Positions 8,997 to 17,905 of a stretch of 64,000 nucleotides of DNA are shown here, one piece after another. Below the pieces are notes generated by a model that had not been told where the DNA came from, searched no databases, and saw nothing but the letters and a program-made list of their open reading frames with translations. Both the position numbers and the translations under genes were made by a program. Each line of letters starts with the position of its first letter. The stretch's first letter is position 1. This DNA comes from Oxalobacteraceae bacterium UBA4003 (GTDB lineage: Bacteria; Pseudomonadota; Gammaproteobacteria; Burkholderiales; Burkholderiaceae_D), in assembly GCA_002384815.1 (NCBI GenBank), contig DGBN01000016.1:35463-99462 (forward strand). The letters are read 5' to 3'.

Positions 8997-9977
8997 ATGC
9001 CATCACCCACCCGCTCGTCGCAGGTCCAATCCCAAGTTTCGGTCCAAGTTCAGCTTGTCACCATTTCCGAAGAAGAAGCCGGCCAGCGTATAGATAACTT
9101 TTTGCTACGCATATGCAAAGGCGTGCCGAAAAGTCACATCTATCGTGTGTTGCGTTCCGGTGAAGTGCGCGTCAACAAAGGTCGTATTGACCAAACCTAT
9201 CGTTTGGCCGAGGGAGATGTTGTTCGCATCCCGCCTATTCGCATTGCAGAAAAAGCACCATCCACCGCGCCAGGGGCAGAATTCAAAATATTGCTTGAAG
9301 ACAATCATCTGCTGGTAATCGACAAGCCGGCAGGAGTTGCAGTGCATGGTGGTTCCGGTGTCAGTTATGGCGTAATCGAACAGTTGCGCGCTGCACGTCC
9401 GGATGCGAAATTTCTTGAGTTGGTGCATAGACTTGATCGCGATACATCCGGCGTCCTGGTTTTGGCCAAAAAACGCTCGGCATTGACAAATTTGCATGAG
9501 CAGATACGCGGTGGCGAGCCGGACAAGCGCTATTTTGTTTTGGTGCGTGGCGATTGGAAGAACGCGCGCCAGCATATTAAATTGCCTTTGCATAAATATT
9601 CGACCGCAGATGGCGAACGCCGGGTTCGGGTCCAGGCCGATGGCATGGAGTCGCACACGATTTTCAACCTGATTCAGCGTTATGGCGAATTCGCCTTGCT
9701 GGAAGCCGAGTTGAAAACCGGCCGTACGCATCAGATACGTGTGCATCTTGCATCCAGCGGTTTTGCGATTGCGGGCGATGACAAGTATGGCGACTTTGCA
9801 TTGAACCGCGATTTGCAAAAAGCCGATGGCGAACGCGTCGCGTTGAAACGCATGTTCCTGCACGCGCATCAAATTACCTTCATTCATCCTGAGAGTGGCA
9901 AGCCGGTGACGCTGAACGCGCCGTTACCGCCAGAGTGCGAACGCTTTCTCAAGAGTCTGAAAAAGACATCCAACTAA
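8997..9977 (+). CDS. rluC: 23S rRNA pseudouridine(955/2504/2580) synthase RluC
   Basis: A 326-residue RluA-family pseudouridine synthase. An S4 RNA-binding domain comes first (EEAGQRIDNFLLRIC ... SHIYRVLRSGEVRVNKGR). The catalytic domain holds the HRLDRDTSG motif with the catalytic Asp, and GRTHQIRVHLASSG near the C-terminus. The subtype rests on similarity to RluC (GVPKS.IYR, AVHGGSGVSYGVIEQLRAARP) and on its place opposite rne. The start is uncertain: the frame is open upstream, with ATG at 8958 (no ribosome-binding site) and ATG at 8997 (CAGG five bases before); 8997 gives the usual length. Followed by a HAD phosphatase. Confidence 0.92.
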   Translation: MPSPTRSSQVQSQVSVQVQLVTISEEEAGQRIDNFLLRICKGVPKSHIYRVLRSGEVRVNKGRIDQTYRLAEGDVVRIPPIRIAEKAPSTAPGAEFKILLEDNHLLVIDKPAGVAVHGGSGVSYGVIEQLRAARPDAKFLELVHRLDRDTSGVLVLAKKRSALTNLHEQIRGGEPDKRYFVLVRGDWKNARQHIKLPLHKYSTADGERRVRVQADGMESHTIFNLIQRYGEFALLEAELKTGRTHQIRVHLASSGFAIAGDDKYGDFALNRDLQKADGERVALKRMFLHAHQITFIHPESGKPVTLNAPLPPECERFLKSLKKTSN

Positions 9978-10052
9978 CTAAATTAATCGCGAGTCGCTTA
10001 AAGACTCATAGATACCAGGAAAAGGAGTTGGCAGCACGGGCTGTCAGAGTAC

Positions 10053-10712
10053 ATGGCAAGAAAGCAATTTGATCTCATCGTTTTCGATTGGGATGGCACC
10101 TTGATGGATAGCACTGCGGTAATCGTCAACTGTATCCAGGCAGCCGCCAAGGATCTTGGCTTGCCGATGCCGACGCAGCAAGCAGCCGCGCATGTGATCG
10201 GGCTGAGCCTGCAGAAGGCAATGGAAGTTGCGTTGCCGGATATTGATCCAAAATATTATCAACGTATGGTTGAACGTTATCGCTACCATTATCTGAATCA
10301 GGATGGTGGTCTGGTACTGTTCGATGGCGTGCACGAAATGTTGCACGATCTTTCGCAGCAAGGTTACTTCCTTGCCGTGGCTACAGGTAAAAGCCGTGTC
10401 GGTTTGAACCGGGCGCTGAACTCTTCAAAATTACTGTCTCTATTCGATGCCACGCGCTGTGCGGATGAAACTTTTTCCAAGCCGCATCCGGCCATGTTGC
10501 AGGAATTGACGCGTGAATTGGGACAGGACATGAAACGCACAGTCATGGTCGGTGACACTACACATGATTTGCTGCTGGCGCAGAACGCAGGCGCATCCGG
10601 GGTTGCCGTGCATTACGGCGCACATACGCCGGCCGAGTTGCAGGTACTTAATCCATTGTATGCGGCAAACTCGGTTGCCGAGTTGCATACGTGGCTGGAT
10701 GCCAACGGATAA
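10053..10712 (+). CDS. HAD-IA family hydrolase, phosphoglycolate phosphatase-like
   Basis: A 219-residue haloacid dehalogenase-type phosphatase. Motif I is FDWDGTLMDS (nucleophile and acid/base Asp), motif II is VATGKSR, motif III includes the Lys of KPHPAMLQ, and motif IV is MVGDTTHDLLLA. The cap between motifs I and II is alpha-helical, as in Gph/COG0546 proteins. Substrate cannot be fixed from sequence; phosphoglycolate or another small phosphate ester is likely. It lies 75 bases after rluC and 6 bases before the Rieske protein gene, probably in one operon. Confidence 0.85.
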   Translation: MARKQFDLIVFDWDGTLMDSTAVIVNCIQAAAKDLGLPMPTQQAAAHVIGLSLQKAMEVALPDIDPKYYQRMVERYRYHYLNQDGGLVLFDGVHEMLHDLSQQGYFLAVATGKSRVGLNRALNSSKLLSLFDATRCADETFSKPHPAMLQELTRELGQDMKRTVMVGDTTHDLLLAQNAGASGVAVHYGAHTPAELQVLNPLYAANSVAELHTWLDANG

Positions 10713-10718
10713 TCAGTT

Positions 10719-11105
10719 GTGACTACCGTGCCTATTCCCATTTGTGATGCATCTGCCCTGGAAGAGGGCGGCAAAGGAATGCGTTTTCCTGTCACGGCAG
10801 GGGGCGACGACGCCACCGGTTTCGTGGTTCGTTATGCAGGCCTCGTGCGCGGCTATTTGAACCGCTGTGCACATGTCCCGATGGAGCTGGACTGGAATGA
10901 AGGTGATTTTTTTGAGTCCAGCGGTTTGTATTTGATTTGCGCCACACATGGCGCAATCTACGCGCCAGAAACCGGTCGTTGCGAAGGCGGACCTTGTCGC
11001 GGTCGCAGTTTGCGTCGGATAGAAATCATGGAAAAGGATAATCAGGTATTCTGGCAGCCAGACGAATACGTAAGACCCGCGCGCGCATCAGCCAGCGCGG
11101 AATAA
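10719..11105 (+). CDS. Rieske [2Fe-2S] domain protein
   Basis: A 128-residue soluble protein with one Rieske cluster domain. The two ligand pairs are NRCAHVPMEL (Cys-X-His) and ICATHGAIYAP (Cys-X2-His), with GRCEGGPCRGRSL after them. It has no membrane anchor or oxygenase catalytic domain, so it is a ferredoxin-like electron carrier whose partner is unknown. It starts at GTG 10719, six bases after the HAD gene, and is followed 13 bases later by the S49 peptidase gene, suggesting co-transcription. Confidence 0.85.
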   Translation: MTTVPIPICDASALEEGGKGMRFPVTAGGDDATGFVVRYAGLVRGYLNRCAHVPMELDWNEGDFFESSGLYLICATHGAIYAPETGRCEGGPCRGRSLRRIEIMEKDNQVFWQPDEYVRPARASASAE

Positions 11106-11118
11106 AACAAGTGATGAT

Positions 11119-12129
11119 ATGAGTAACGATAACGATCAATTGAATCAAGCTCCATCGCGGCAGGCTGAGCCATCAGTTGCTGCTGCACCGAGGAAAGAAG
11201 GCTGGGAGCGTGAATTGCTGGAAAAACTGGCCTTTGCAACGATCAAGGAACAACGCGCACGACGTCGCTGGGGTATCTTTTTTAAATTCATGACCTTGTT
11301 GGTGATCGCTTGCGTCTTATGGATGAGTTTTGGGCCTAGCGTCAGCGATATTGAAAATGTCGGTCCGCATACTGCCTTGATCAAGATAGACGGCACCATA
11401 GAAGCGAAAGGTGCCGGCGATGCGGAAACGGTTATTTCAGCACTTACCAAGGCGTATGCAGATCCGGGTTCGGTGGGGCTGATTCTGCAAATCAACAGCC
11501 CGGGCGGTAGCCCGGTGCAGGCCGGTATCATCAATGATGAGATCACGCGCCTGCGCAAGCAATATCCAAAGAAACCCCTGTACGTGGTGGTGAATGAAAT
11601 TTGCGCATCTGGCGGCTATTACATTGCCGCCGCGGCCGACCGTATCTACGTCAACAAGGCGAGCATCGTCGGTTCTATCGGAGTATTAATGGACGGTTTC
11701 GGCTTCACTGGAGCGATGGAAAAACTTGGTGTCGAGCGACGCTTGCTGACCGCGGGTGAAAACAAGGGGTTTATGGACCCGTTCAGCCCGCAAACTGAAC
11801 AGCAAAGAGAATATGTGCAAGGCATGCTGAATGAAATTCACCAGCAATTTATCGATGTTGTACGCAAAGGGCGCGGCAAACGCCTGCAAGACACACCGGA
11901 AATTTTTTCAGGCCTGGTCTGGAGCGGTGCGAAGTCGGTTGAACTTGGTCTGGCCGATGGTTTTGGTACCGTTGAAAGCGTGGCACGCAACGAATTTAAA
12001 ACAAGCAATATAGTTGATTACACGCAGCGCGAAGGTTTGTCTGATCGCGTGTTGCGGAAATTGGGTGCGGCAGCGGGTGAGTCCGCAGTCAAATCGTTTG
12101 TTTTGCAAACGACACCCAGTCTCAAGTAA
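11119..12129 (+). CDS. sppA: S49 family signal peptide peptidase, SppA-like
   Basis: A 336-residue membrane-anchored serine peptidase of the short SppA type. One transmembrane segment (~57-75, FMTLLVIACVLWMSFG) is followed by a single S49 domain. The nucleophile Ser is in ICASGGYYIAAAADRIY and the general-base Lys is expected in VNKASIVGSIGVLMDG, as in Bacillus SppA. QINSPGGSPVQAG is the oxyanion region. These enzymes degrade released signal peptides and small membrane fragments. It is the last gene of the rluC group; hairpins downstream may end transcription. Confidence 0.9.
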   Translation: MSNDNDQLNQAPSRQAEPSVAAAPRKEGWERELLEKLAFATIKEQRARRRWGIFFKFMTLLVIACVLWMSFGPSVSDIENVGPHTALIKIDGTIEAKGAGDAETVISALTKAYADPGSVGLILQINSPGGSPVQAGIINDEITRLRKQYPKKPLYVVVNEICASGGYYIAAAADRIYVNKASIVGSIGVLMDGFGFTGAMEKLGVERRLLTAGENKGFMDPFSPQTEQQREYVQGMLNEIHQQFIDVVRKGRGKRLQDTPEIFSGLVWSGAKSVELGLADGFGTVESVARNEFKTSNIVDYTQREGLSDRVLRKLGAAAGESAVKSFVLQTTPSLK

Positions 12130-12311
12130 TTTTCTACGATGAAAGGTTGAAAATTATTTTTTTATGGCACCCTGAAATCGCCTTGTAATTTGATTGCGGT
12201 GAGCTATATTGATGAAGCGTTACCGACATCTGAAGATGTGAATGCAACAACGTCTGCAATTGCAAAGTTGTAACCGCTCGCATTTTGGTGGCGTATCGAT
12301 GTAAAACATGA

Positions 12312-12381
12312 AGGTCTTCCGACCTCTCCTCATGTCTCCTCCGGAGGCATGCAAAACGGCGGTGAAACACCGTCGTTTTGC
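12312..12381. terminator. Inverted repeats between sppA and the RsmI-like gene
   Basis: Three hairpins follow one another: AGGTC-TTCC-GACCT (12312-12325), the palindrome CCTCCGGAGG (~12339-12348), and a long near-perfect stem at 12351-12381 (GCAAAACG...CGTTTTGC outside, CGGTG-AAA-CACCG inside, one G-T pair). They sit between converging genes, so a terminator role is likely, though no clean T run follows. Confidence 0.5.
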
Positions 12382-12400
12382 GTTTACCCTCAAGAATTTT

Positions 12401-13153
12401 CTATTCTGCGAGTAATAAAAATACCGTCGGCTTTTTGTGAAAATCAGGCATCTTGCCAGAGGCACATTCGGCTTTCCATTTTGCCGCTGTTTTTGTCTGG
12501 ATATTTTCGGTAGGCAAGGTCAGGTCGGTAGCAACGCTGACCAGTGTGTTGCCGCTGCAGGTGGCAGCCAGAGTTTCCAGCATACCGGCATTGCGATAAG
12601 GCGTTTCAATGAAAAATTGGGTCTGCTTTTCTGCGCGTGAACGGTCTTCGAGTTGCTTGATGCGTTTGATACGTGCGGCTGCATCGATGGGTAAATAACC
12701 GTTGAATGCAAAATTCTGGCCGCTCAGTCCACTGGCCATTACAGCAAGTAATAAAGAAGAAGGGCCGACTAAAGGTTTGACTTGAATGCCTTGAGTATGC
12801 GCCAGGCGTACCAGATTCGCGCCCGGATCTGCAACCGCCGGTACGCCAGCTTCGGAAATCAGTCCGGCATTCTGTCCGGCCAATATCGGCTCCAGCAAGG
12901 CAGGTAAATTCTTTGCGTCAGTGTTGACATTCAGTTCGGCGATGCGGATTTCCTGTATCGGTTTTGTCAGTGCATTGCGGGTACCGATTAATTTGAGAAA
13001 AGCTCGCGTGGTCTTGGCATTTTCAGCAATGAAGTAATCCAGTTTGGCAGTTATTGTCTGCACCTCGGCTGGAATGATATGTGCGAGCGGATCGGCAGCG
13101 TCGATTTCAGTCTGGCCTAGTGTGTTGGGAATGAGATAGAGAATGCCGGGCAT
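12401..13153 (-). CDS. SAM-dependent methyltransferase, tetrapyrrole methylase fold (RsmI-like)
   Basis: A 250-residue protein of the tetrapyrrole-methylase superfamily. The RsmI-like core is visible in AGLISEAGVPAVADPGANLV and PLVGPSSLLLAVMASGL, and QFFIETPYRNAGMLE matches the usual FYEAPHR region. The N-terminus (MPGILYLIPNTLG) differs from true RsmI (LYVVATPIGN), so this is a paralogue of the 16S rRNA C1402 2'-O-methyltransferase; its target is unknown. It lies 35 bases after the maf gene on the same strand and is probably co-transcribed with it. Confidence 0.8.
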   Translation of the reverse strand: MPGILYLIPNTLGQTEIDAADPLAHIIPAEVQTITAKLDYFIAENAKTTRAFLKLIGTRNALTKPIQEIRIAELNVNTDAKNLPALLEPILAGQNAGLISEAGVPAVADPGANLVRLAHTQGIQVKPLVGPSSLLLAVMASGLSGQNFAFNGYLPIDAAARIKRIKQLEDRSRAEKQTQFFIETPYRNAGMLETLAATCSGNTLVSVATDLTLPTENIQTKTAAKWKAECASGKMPDFHKKPTVFLLLAE

Positions 13154-13188
13154 ATGCTGATGGATATAGGAATGGTTGAGTCTGACTG

Positions 13189-13803
13189 TCAGGAATGGAA
13201 AAAACCGATTCCGGCCTGTCGTAACATGGAGGTGAGGGCGATCAAAGGCAAGCCTGTCAATGCAGTCGGATCGCTGCTTTCAATTTTTTCGAGGATGGCG
13301 ATACCCAAACCTTCATTTTTTGCACTGCCTGCGCAATCGTAGGGTTGCTCTATGCGTAAATAGGCGTCGAGTTCTGCGTCGGGCAAATTGCGGAAGGTCA
13401 CGAAAGTCTGAATGTTTTTCAGCTGAATTTGCGGCGATGCAATGCCGGAGCGTCCGTCGAACAGGCATAGGGCGGTATGAAACACCACTTTGCGCCCGCG
13501 CATTTTCTGCAATTGTCTGAGCGCATTTTCATGCGTGCCAGGCTTGCCGATCTGTTCGCCATCCAGCGTTGCCACCTGATCCGAGCCGATGATGATTGCG
13601 TTCGGCACTGTTGCGGCAATGGCAACTGCCTTTTGCTGCGCCAGCCTTAGGACCGTCGCTTCGGGCGATTCGCCGTGTGTTGCGGTTTCATCGATATTCG
13701 GTACCATGACTTCAAAGGGGAGCCCTAGCCTGGTCAGCAATTCCTTGCGATAAATTGAGCTGGAGCCGAGTATCAATCGTGCTTGCGGGGAAGATGAAGG
13801 CAT
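13189..13803 (-). CDS. maf: Maf family nucleotide pyrophosphatase
   Basis: A 204-residue Maf/YceF-type protein; family members hydrolyse (modified) nucleoside triphosphates. The N-terminal LILGSSSIYRKELLTRLGL, the DET motif of VPNIDETA, and IIIGSDQVATLDGEQIGKPG are diagnostic; SDPTALTGLPL is the C-terminal conserved block. ATG 13803 is preferred; a TTG 30 bases upstream would add ten residues. It diverges from yceD with a gap of about 105 bases, an arrangement also seen in enterobacteria (yceF/yceD). Confidence 0.9.
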   Translation of the reverse strand: MPSSSPQARLILGSSSIYRKELLTRLGLPFEVMVPNIDETATHGESPEATVLRLAQQKAVAIAATVPNAIIIGSDQVATLDGEQIGKPGTHENALRQLQKMRGRKVVFHTALCLFDGRSGIASPQIQLKNIQTFVTFRNLPDAELDAYLRIEQPYDCAGSAKNEGLGIAILEKIESSDPTALTGLPLIALTSMLRQAGIGFFHS

Positions 13804-13909
13804 TATTTGAGGTTTATTTGAACGACCGCTCAATAAAAGTGCGCTAACACTTTGACGAATAAGGGAAAAGGCTGTTATTATCGCAGGTTTTGCGGGTTCG
13901 ACTAAGCCT

Positions 13910-14407
13910 ATGAGTGCTTTTGTAATCGATGCCTTCGAGTTCAGCCGGCTTAAAGAGCGGCGCGAGGGTGATGTTCCCGTCGCCAGTATGGCAAGATTTG
14001 CGGCAGAAACCGTGAATACGTCTGCATCCCTGCATTGGTCTTTGCAGGGTGGTTCTGATACCTTGAATCATCCGCAACTGATCATGTCGGTCTCCGGTTC
14101 GGTCGAGTTGATGTGTCAGCGTTGCATGACGCCGCTGAAATTCGCGATTGAGTCGGAATCAATATTGATTCTGGCGAAAGACGAAGAACGCGCAGACGAG
14201 ATTGATACCTTGCTGGCTGACGATACAATAGATGTCATTGTCGGATCGAAGACGTTGAACGTGATGGAGTTGATCGAGGATGAGGCTTTACTGGCTTTGC
14301 CTTTGGCGCCCAAGCACGATACCTGTCCGGATAATGCAGCACTGAATGATTTGATGGGGGCAAAGAAACCATCGCCGTTCGATGTGCTGAAGGGTATGAA
14401 ACAATAG
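13910..14407 (+). CDS. yceD: YceD/DUF177 family protein
   Basis: A 165-residue protein of the YceD family, required for 23S rRNA accumulation in some bacteria and plants. The conserved block SGSVELMCQRCMTPLKFAI carries the paired Cys residues; the acidic middle and LPLAPKHDTCPDN near the end also fit. As in most proteobacteria, it directly precedes rpmF. Confidence 0.9.
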   Translation: MSAFVIDAFEFSRLKERREGDVPVASMARFAAETVNTSASLHWSLQGGSDTLNHPQLIMSVSGSVELMCQRCMTPLKFAIESESILILAKDEERADEIDTLLADDTIDVIVGSKTLNVMELIEDEALLALPLAPKHDTCPDNAALNDLMGAKKPSPFDVLKGMKQ

Positions 14408-14475
14408 ATTTTTTGCAATCGTTGCGTGTTGAGCGGACGTATTGAAAATGTGTGGCAAGGATTACGGTTTTTGCG

Positions 14476-14503
14476 TTGGTTTGCAAACCGGATGTGTTAA
14501 AAT
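14476..14503 (+). promoter_or_regulatory. Candidate rpmF promoter
   Basis: TTGGTT (14476-14481) and TAAAAT (14498-14503) are 16 bases apart, just upstream of the rpmF ribosome-binding site. Predicted by eye; weak -35 match. Confidence 0.35.
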
Positions 14504-14530
14504 TTAAGAACTTAAGGTTTAGGAGTTATC

Positions 14531-14713
14531 ATGGCTGTTCAACAAAACAAAAAGACACCGTCGAAACGCGGTATGCATCGTTCGCACGACTTCCTGGTTG
14601 CTCCGCAACTGAGCGTTGAGCAAACCACGGGTGAAACGCACATGCGTCACCACATCAGTCCAAACGGTTTTTACCGTGGTCGTAAAGTCCTGAAAACCAA
14701 AAACGACGAATAA
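14531..14713 (+). CDS. rpmF: 50S ribosomal protein L32
   Basis: A 60-residue basic protein starting MAVQQNKKTPSKRGMHRSHD, the standard bacterial L32 opening, with HHISPNGFYRGRKVL at the end. It has no zinc-binding Cys pairs, so it is the Cys-free form. AGGAG precedes the ATG. The order yceD-rpmF-plsX-fab is conserved in proteobacteria. Confidence 0.98.
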   Translation: MAVQQNKKTPSKRGMHRSHDFLVAPQLSVEQTTGETHMRHHISPNGFYRGRKVLKTKNDE

Positions 14714-14739
14714 TTTGTTTGTCGTTCAGGCGAAGAAAG

Positions 14740-14773
14740 CGGCGCGATGAGTGTGAACTTTGCGCCGTTTTTT
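14740..14773 (+). terminator. Terminator-like hairpin after rpmF
   Basis: CGGCGC (14740-14745) pairs with GCGCCG (14762-14767), followed by six T. It lies between rpmF and plsX and may end part of the rpmF transcripts. Confidence 0.6.
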
Positions 14774-14860
14774 CATGTGTCGAGACAGCACAGTGCGTCA
14801 TTTTGAATCAAGCCCGAATTGGCCCATAATTGCGGCTGGAGTGAGGCACGAGTCAAACCA

Positions 14861-15937
14861 ATGACAATAAAAATATCCATAGACTGCATGGGTGGCGATC
14901 ACGGCCCTGCGGTCACTATTCCCGCCGCCATTTCGTTTGTCGAAAGCGAGCCAGACGCCGAGCTGATTTTAGTCGGACTGGAAGATCAGCTTTTGGCCGA
15001 ATTGAAAAAACACCGGGCTAGCGAACATCCGCGTCTGTCAATTGTCAATGCGACTGACGTTGTGACGATGGACGATACCCTTGAAGTTGCATTGCGCCGC
15101 AAGAAGGATTCTTCCATGCGCGTGGCAATCAATCTCGTCAAGCAGGGACAGGCCGATGCTTGTGTGTCAGCCGGTAATACGGGCGCTTTAATGGCGATTT
15201 CGCGTTATGTGCTCAAGACCCTTCCTGGCGTCAATCGTCCTGCCATCTGCAGCATCCTGCCCAATCAAAAAGACGGTCCTACCTATATGCTGGATCTCGG
15301 CGCTAATGTCGATTGCGAGCCGCAGCATTTGCATCAATTTGCATTGATGGGTTCTGCGCTGGTGTCGGCAATGGAAGGCAAGCCCAGGCCGACGGTCGGT
15401 TTGCTGAATGTCGGCGAGGAAGATATCAAGGGTAATGACATCGTCAAGCAGACGGCGGTATTGCTGCGCGCCGATCATGAGCGCGGCACCTTGAATTTCT
15501 ACGGCAATGTCGAAGGCAACGATATCTTCAAGGGTACGACGGATATCGTCGTTTGTGATGGTTTCGTCGGTAATGTGACCTTGAAGGCATCGGAAGGCCT
15601 AGGGCGTTTTGTCAAAAGCGTTTTGACGACTGAATTCAAAAGAAATCCAATGACAATGCTGGGCGCCCTGATTGCGCGTTCGGCACTGAAGGCAATCTCA
15701 CAACGCTTGAATCCTTCCCGCTACAATGGCGGCAGTTTACTGGGCTTGCGTGGCCTGGTTTTCAAAAGCCATGGCGGTGCCGATGCCTACGGTTATCAAT
15801 GGGCGATCAAACGCGCCTTCGATGCCGCCAAATATGATGTGCTGACGCGTATTTCAATCAAAATCGCTGATCTGATGCCGCTTTCCGAAGATTCAGTTAC
15901 TGCAACAGAAACAACAATAGACCAGAAAACCGCATGA
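14861..15937 (+). CDS. plsX: Phosphate acyltransferase PlsX
   Basis: A 358-residue enzyme making acyl-phosphate from acyl-ACP, the first step of PlsX/PlsY phospholipid synthesis. The start motif ISIDCMGGDHGP, ACVSAGNTGALMAISRYVLK, YMLDLGANVDC and VVCDGFVGNVTLKASEG are all present. ATG 14861 is chosen because the family begins just before the DCMGGD motif; the frame stays open upstream to 14819. It overlaps fabH by ATGA. Confidence 0.97.
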   Translation: MTIKISIDCMGGDHGPAVTIPAAISFVESEPDAELILVGLEDQLLAELKKHRASEHPRLSIVNATDVVTMDDTLEVALRRKKDSSMRVAINLVKQGQADACVSAGNTGALMAISRYVLKTLPGVNRPAICSILPNQKDGPTYMLDLGANVDCEPQHLHQFALMGSALVSAMEGKPRPTVGLLNVGEEDIKGNDIVKQTAVLLRADHERGTLNFYGNVEGNDIFKGTTDIVVCDGFVGNVTLKASEGLGRFVKSVLTTEFKRNPMTMLGALIARSALKAISQRLNPSRYNGGSLLGLRGLVFKSHGGADAYGYQWAIKRAFDAAKYDVLTRISIKIADLMPLSEDSVTATETTIDQKTA

Positions 15938-16920
15938 CTCCCTATAGCAAAATTATCGGCACTGGCAGCTATCTGCCGCCCCAGCGTGTGACCAATCAGG
16001 ATTTAATGGCGCGACTTGCTCTCGATGGCATAGAAACATCCGATGAGTGGATAGTTTCGCGCAGCGGGATTTCTGCGCGCCATTATGCCGATGCCGACAT
16101 GCAGTCTAGCGATCTGGCGGTTGAGGCGGCAAAGCGTGCACTGGACATGGCTCAATTGGCGCCTAACGACATAGACCTGATCATTTTGGCGACCTCGACG
16201 CCGGATTTTTTCGGTGGTTTCCCGAGTACTGCATGTGTGGTGCAGCGCAAGCTGGGTATCACGAACGAATGTGCTGCCGTCGATGTGCAGGCAGTGTGTA
16301 GTGGTTTCGTCTATGCGCTGGCGACAGCCGATAAATTCATCAAGTCCGGCTCGCACAAAAATGTTCTGGTGATCGGTGCCGAAGTATTTTCACGCATCAT
16401 CGATTTCAAGGATAGAACGACCTGCGTGCTGTTTGGCGACGGTTCCGGTGCGGTCGTCATGACTGCATCTGAGGAGCCGGGTGTGCTGGCGACCAAGTTG
16501 CATGCAAACGGTAGTTACGGTGATATTCTTTGCGGGCCTGGAAGAATCAGCAATGGTGTGCTTGAAGGCAGCGCCTTCATGTATATGGATGGTCAGGCGG
16601 TATTCAAGCTGGCAATCGGATTGCTGGATAAAGTCGCCAACGAAGCCTTGCAACTTGCAAAAATGGATGCATCCGAAGTGGACTGGATAGTCCCGCATCA
16701 GGCCAACATTCGCATCATGCAGGGCACAGCAAAAAAGCTGGGTCTCAGCATGGATAAAATGATCGTGACCGTTGATCAGCATGGCAACACATCTGCCGCA
16801 TCGATTCCGCTGGCGCTGGACGTCGGTGTGCGCGATGGCCGTATCAAGCCGGGTCAGCACGTCATGATGGAAGGCGTGGGCGGCGGTTTTACCTGGGGTG
16901 CCGCGCTGGTGCGCATGTAA
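15934..16920 (+). CDS. fabH: Beta-ketoacyl-ACP synthase III
   Basis: A 328-residue condensing enzyme that starts fatty acid chains from acetyl-CoA and malonyl-ACP. The catalytic triad is visible as Cys in VQAVCSGFVYAL, His in VPHQANIRIM and Asn in QHGNTSAASIP. GDGSGAVVM and GVGGGFTWGAALVRM complete the family pattern. The ATG overlaps the plsX stop, suggesting coupled translation. Confidence 0.97.
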   Translation: MTPYSKIIGTGSYLPPQRVTNQDLMARLALDGIETSDEWIVSRSGISARHYADADMQSSDLAVEAAKRALDMAQLAPNDIDLIILATSTPDFFGGFPSTACVVQRKLGITNECAAVDVQAVCSGFVYALATADKFIKSGSHKNVLVIGAEVFSRIIDFKDRTTCVLFGDGSGAVVMTASEEPGVLATKLHANGSYGDILCGPGRISNGVLEGSAFMYMDGQAVFKLAIGLLDKVANEALQLAKMDASEVDWIVPHQANIRIMQGTAKKLGLSMDKMIVTVDQHGNTSAASIPLALDVGVRDGRIKPGQHVMMEGVGGGFTWGAALVRM

Positions 16921-16972
16921 TTCTGCATTCAAGGCAGTGTCAATCTGTTGATCATTCAAATTTAAAAATAAC

Positions 16973-17905
16973 ATGAGCAAATTTGCATTCGTTTTTCCGG
17001 GACAAGGGTCGCAAGCAATCGGCATGCTGAACGGCTTTGCCGACAACGCCGTGGTGCAACAAACGCTGACAGAAGCATCGGACGCTTTGCAGTTCGATCT
17101 GGCCAGATTGATTGCAGAAGGCCCAAAAGAAGAACTCGATCTGACCACTAATACCCAACCTGTGATGCTGACAGCGGCAGTTGCGATGTATCGCGCATGG
17201 ATTGCTGCCGGTGGCAAAATGCCAGTACTTGTCGCAGGCCATAGCCTGGGCGAGTATTCGGCACTGGTGGCCGCTGGTGTTATCCCATTCAAGGACGCTG
17301 TACCTCTGGTACGTTTCCGCGCCAAGGCAATGCAGGAAGCAGTTCCTGTTGGCCAGGGTGGCATGGCCGCGATTCTCGGTTTGTCTGATGCCGACGTGCA
17401 TGCCGTATGCGCCGAAGCAGCGCAGGGGGATGTTGTCGAAGCGGTTAATTTCAATGCGCCAGCACAAGTCGTGATTGCCGGACACAAGGCAGCAATTGAG
17501 CGTGCCTGCGAGATTGCAAAAACCAAGGGTGCCAAGCGTGCGCTGGTACTGCCAGTTTCTGCACCTTTCCATTCCTCCTTGCTGAAACCCGCATCGGATC
17601 GTTTGCGCGAATACATGGCTGGAGTGGCTTTCAGTGTGCCGCAAATTCCATTGATCAATAACGTCGATGTCGCGATTGTCAGCGATGTGGACAGCATCAA
17701 GGATGCGCTGGTGCGTCAGGCGGCAAATCCGGTGCGCTGGGTTGAGTCGGTGCAGAAGATGGCGGCCGAAGGAGTAAAAGATGTGGTTGAATGCGGTCCT
17801 GGTAAAGTGCTGGCCGGTTTGACCAAGCGTATCAATGGCGAGCTGACCGGTCACGCCATTGTCGATCAAGCGTCACTGGATGCTGTTTTGGAGCTATTAA
17901 AATAA
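16973..17905 (+). CDS. fabD: Malonyl-CoA:ACP transacylase
   Basis: A 310-residue transacylase loading malonate onto ACP. FVFPGQGSQ is the N-terminal motif, the active Ser lies in VAGHSLGEYSAL, and the partner His in SAPFHSSLLKPA. VECGPGKVLAGL is the C-terminal signature. Its stop TAA shares one base with the fabG start. Confidence 0.97.
   Translation: MSKFAFVFPGQGSQAIGMLNGFADNAVVQQTLTEASDALQFDLARLIAEGPKEELDLTTNTQPVMLTAAVAMYRAWIAAGGKMPVLVAGHSLGEYSALVAAGVIPFKDAVPLVRFRAKAMQEAVPVGQGGMAAILGLSDADVHAVCAEAAQGDVVEAVNFNAPAQVVIAGHKAAIERACEIAKTKGAKRALVLPVSAPFHSSLLKPASDRLREYMAGVAFSVPQIPLINNVDVAIVSDVDSIKDALVRQAANPVRWVESVQKMAAEGVKDVVECGPGKVLAGLTKRINGELTGHAIVDQASLDAVLELLK

Noticed and set aside
16390..17700. 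A 436-codon minus-strand frame across fabH and fabD
   Set aside because: Antisense to two clear enzymes, with biased Ser/Thr/Ala composition typical of a shadow frame.
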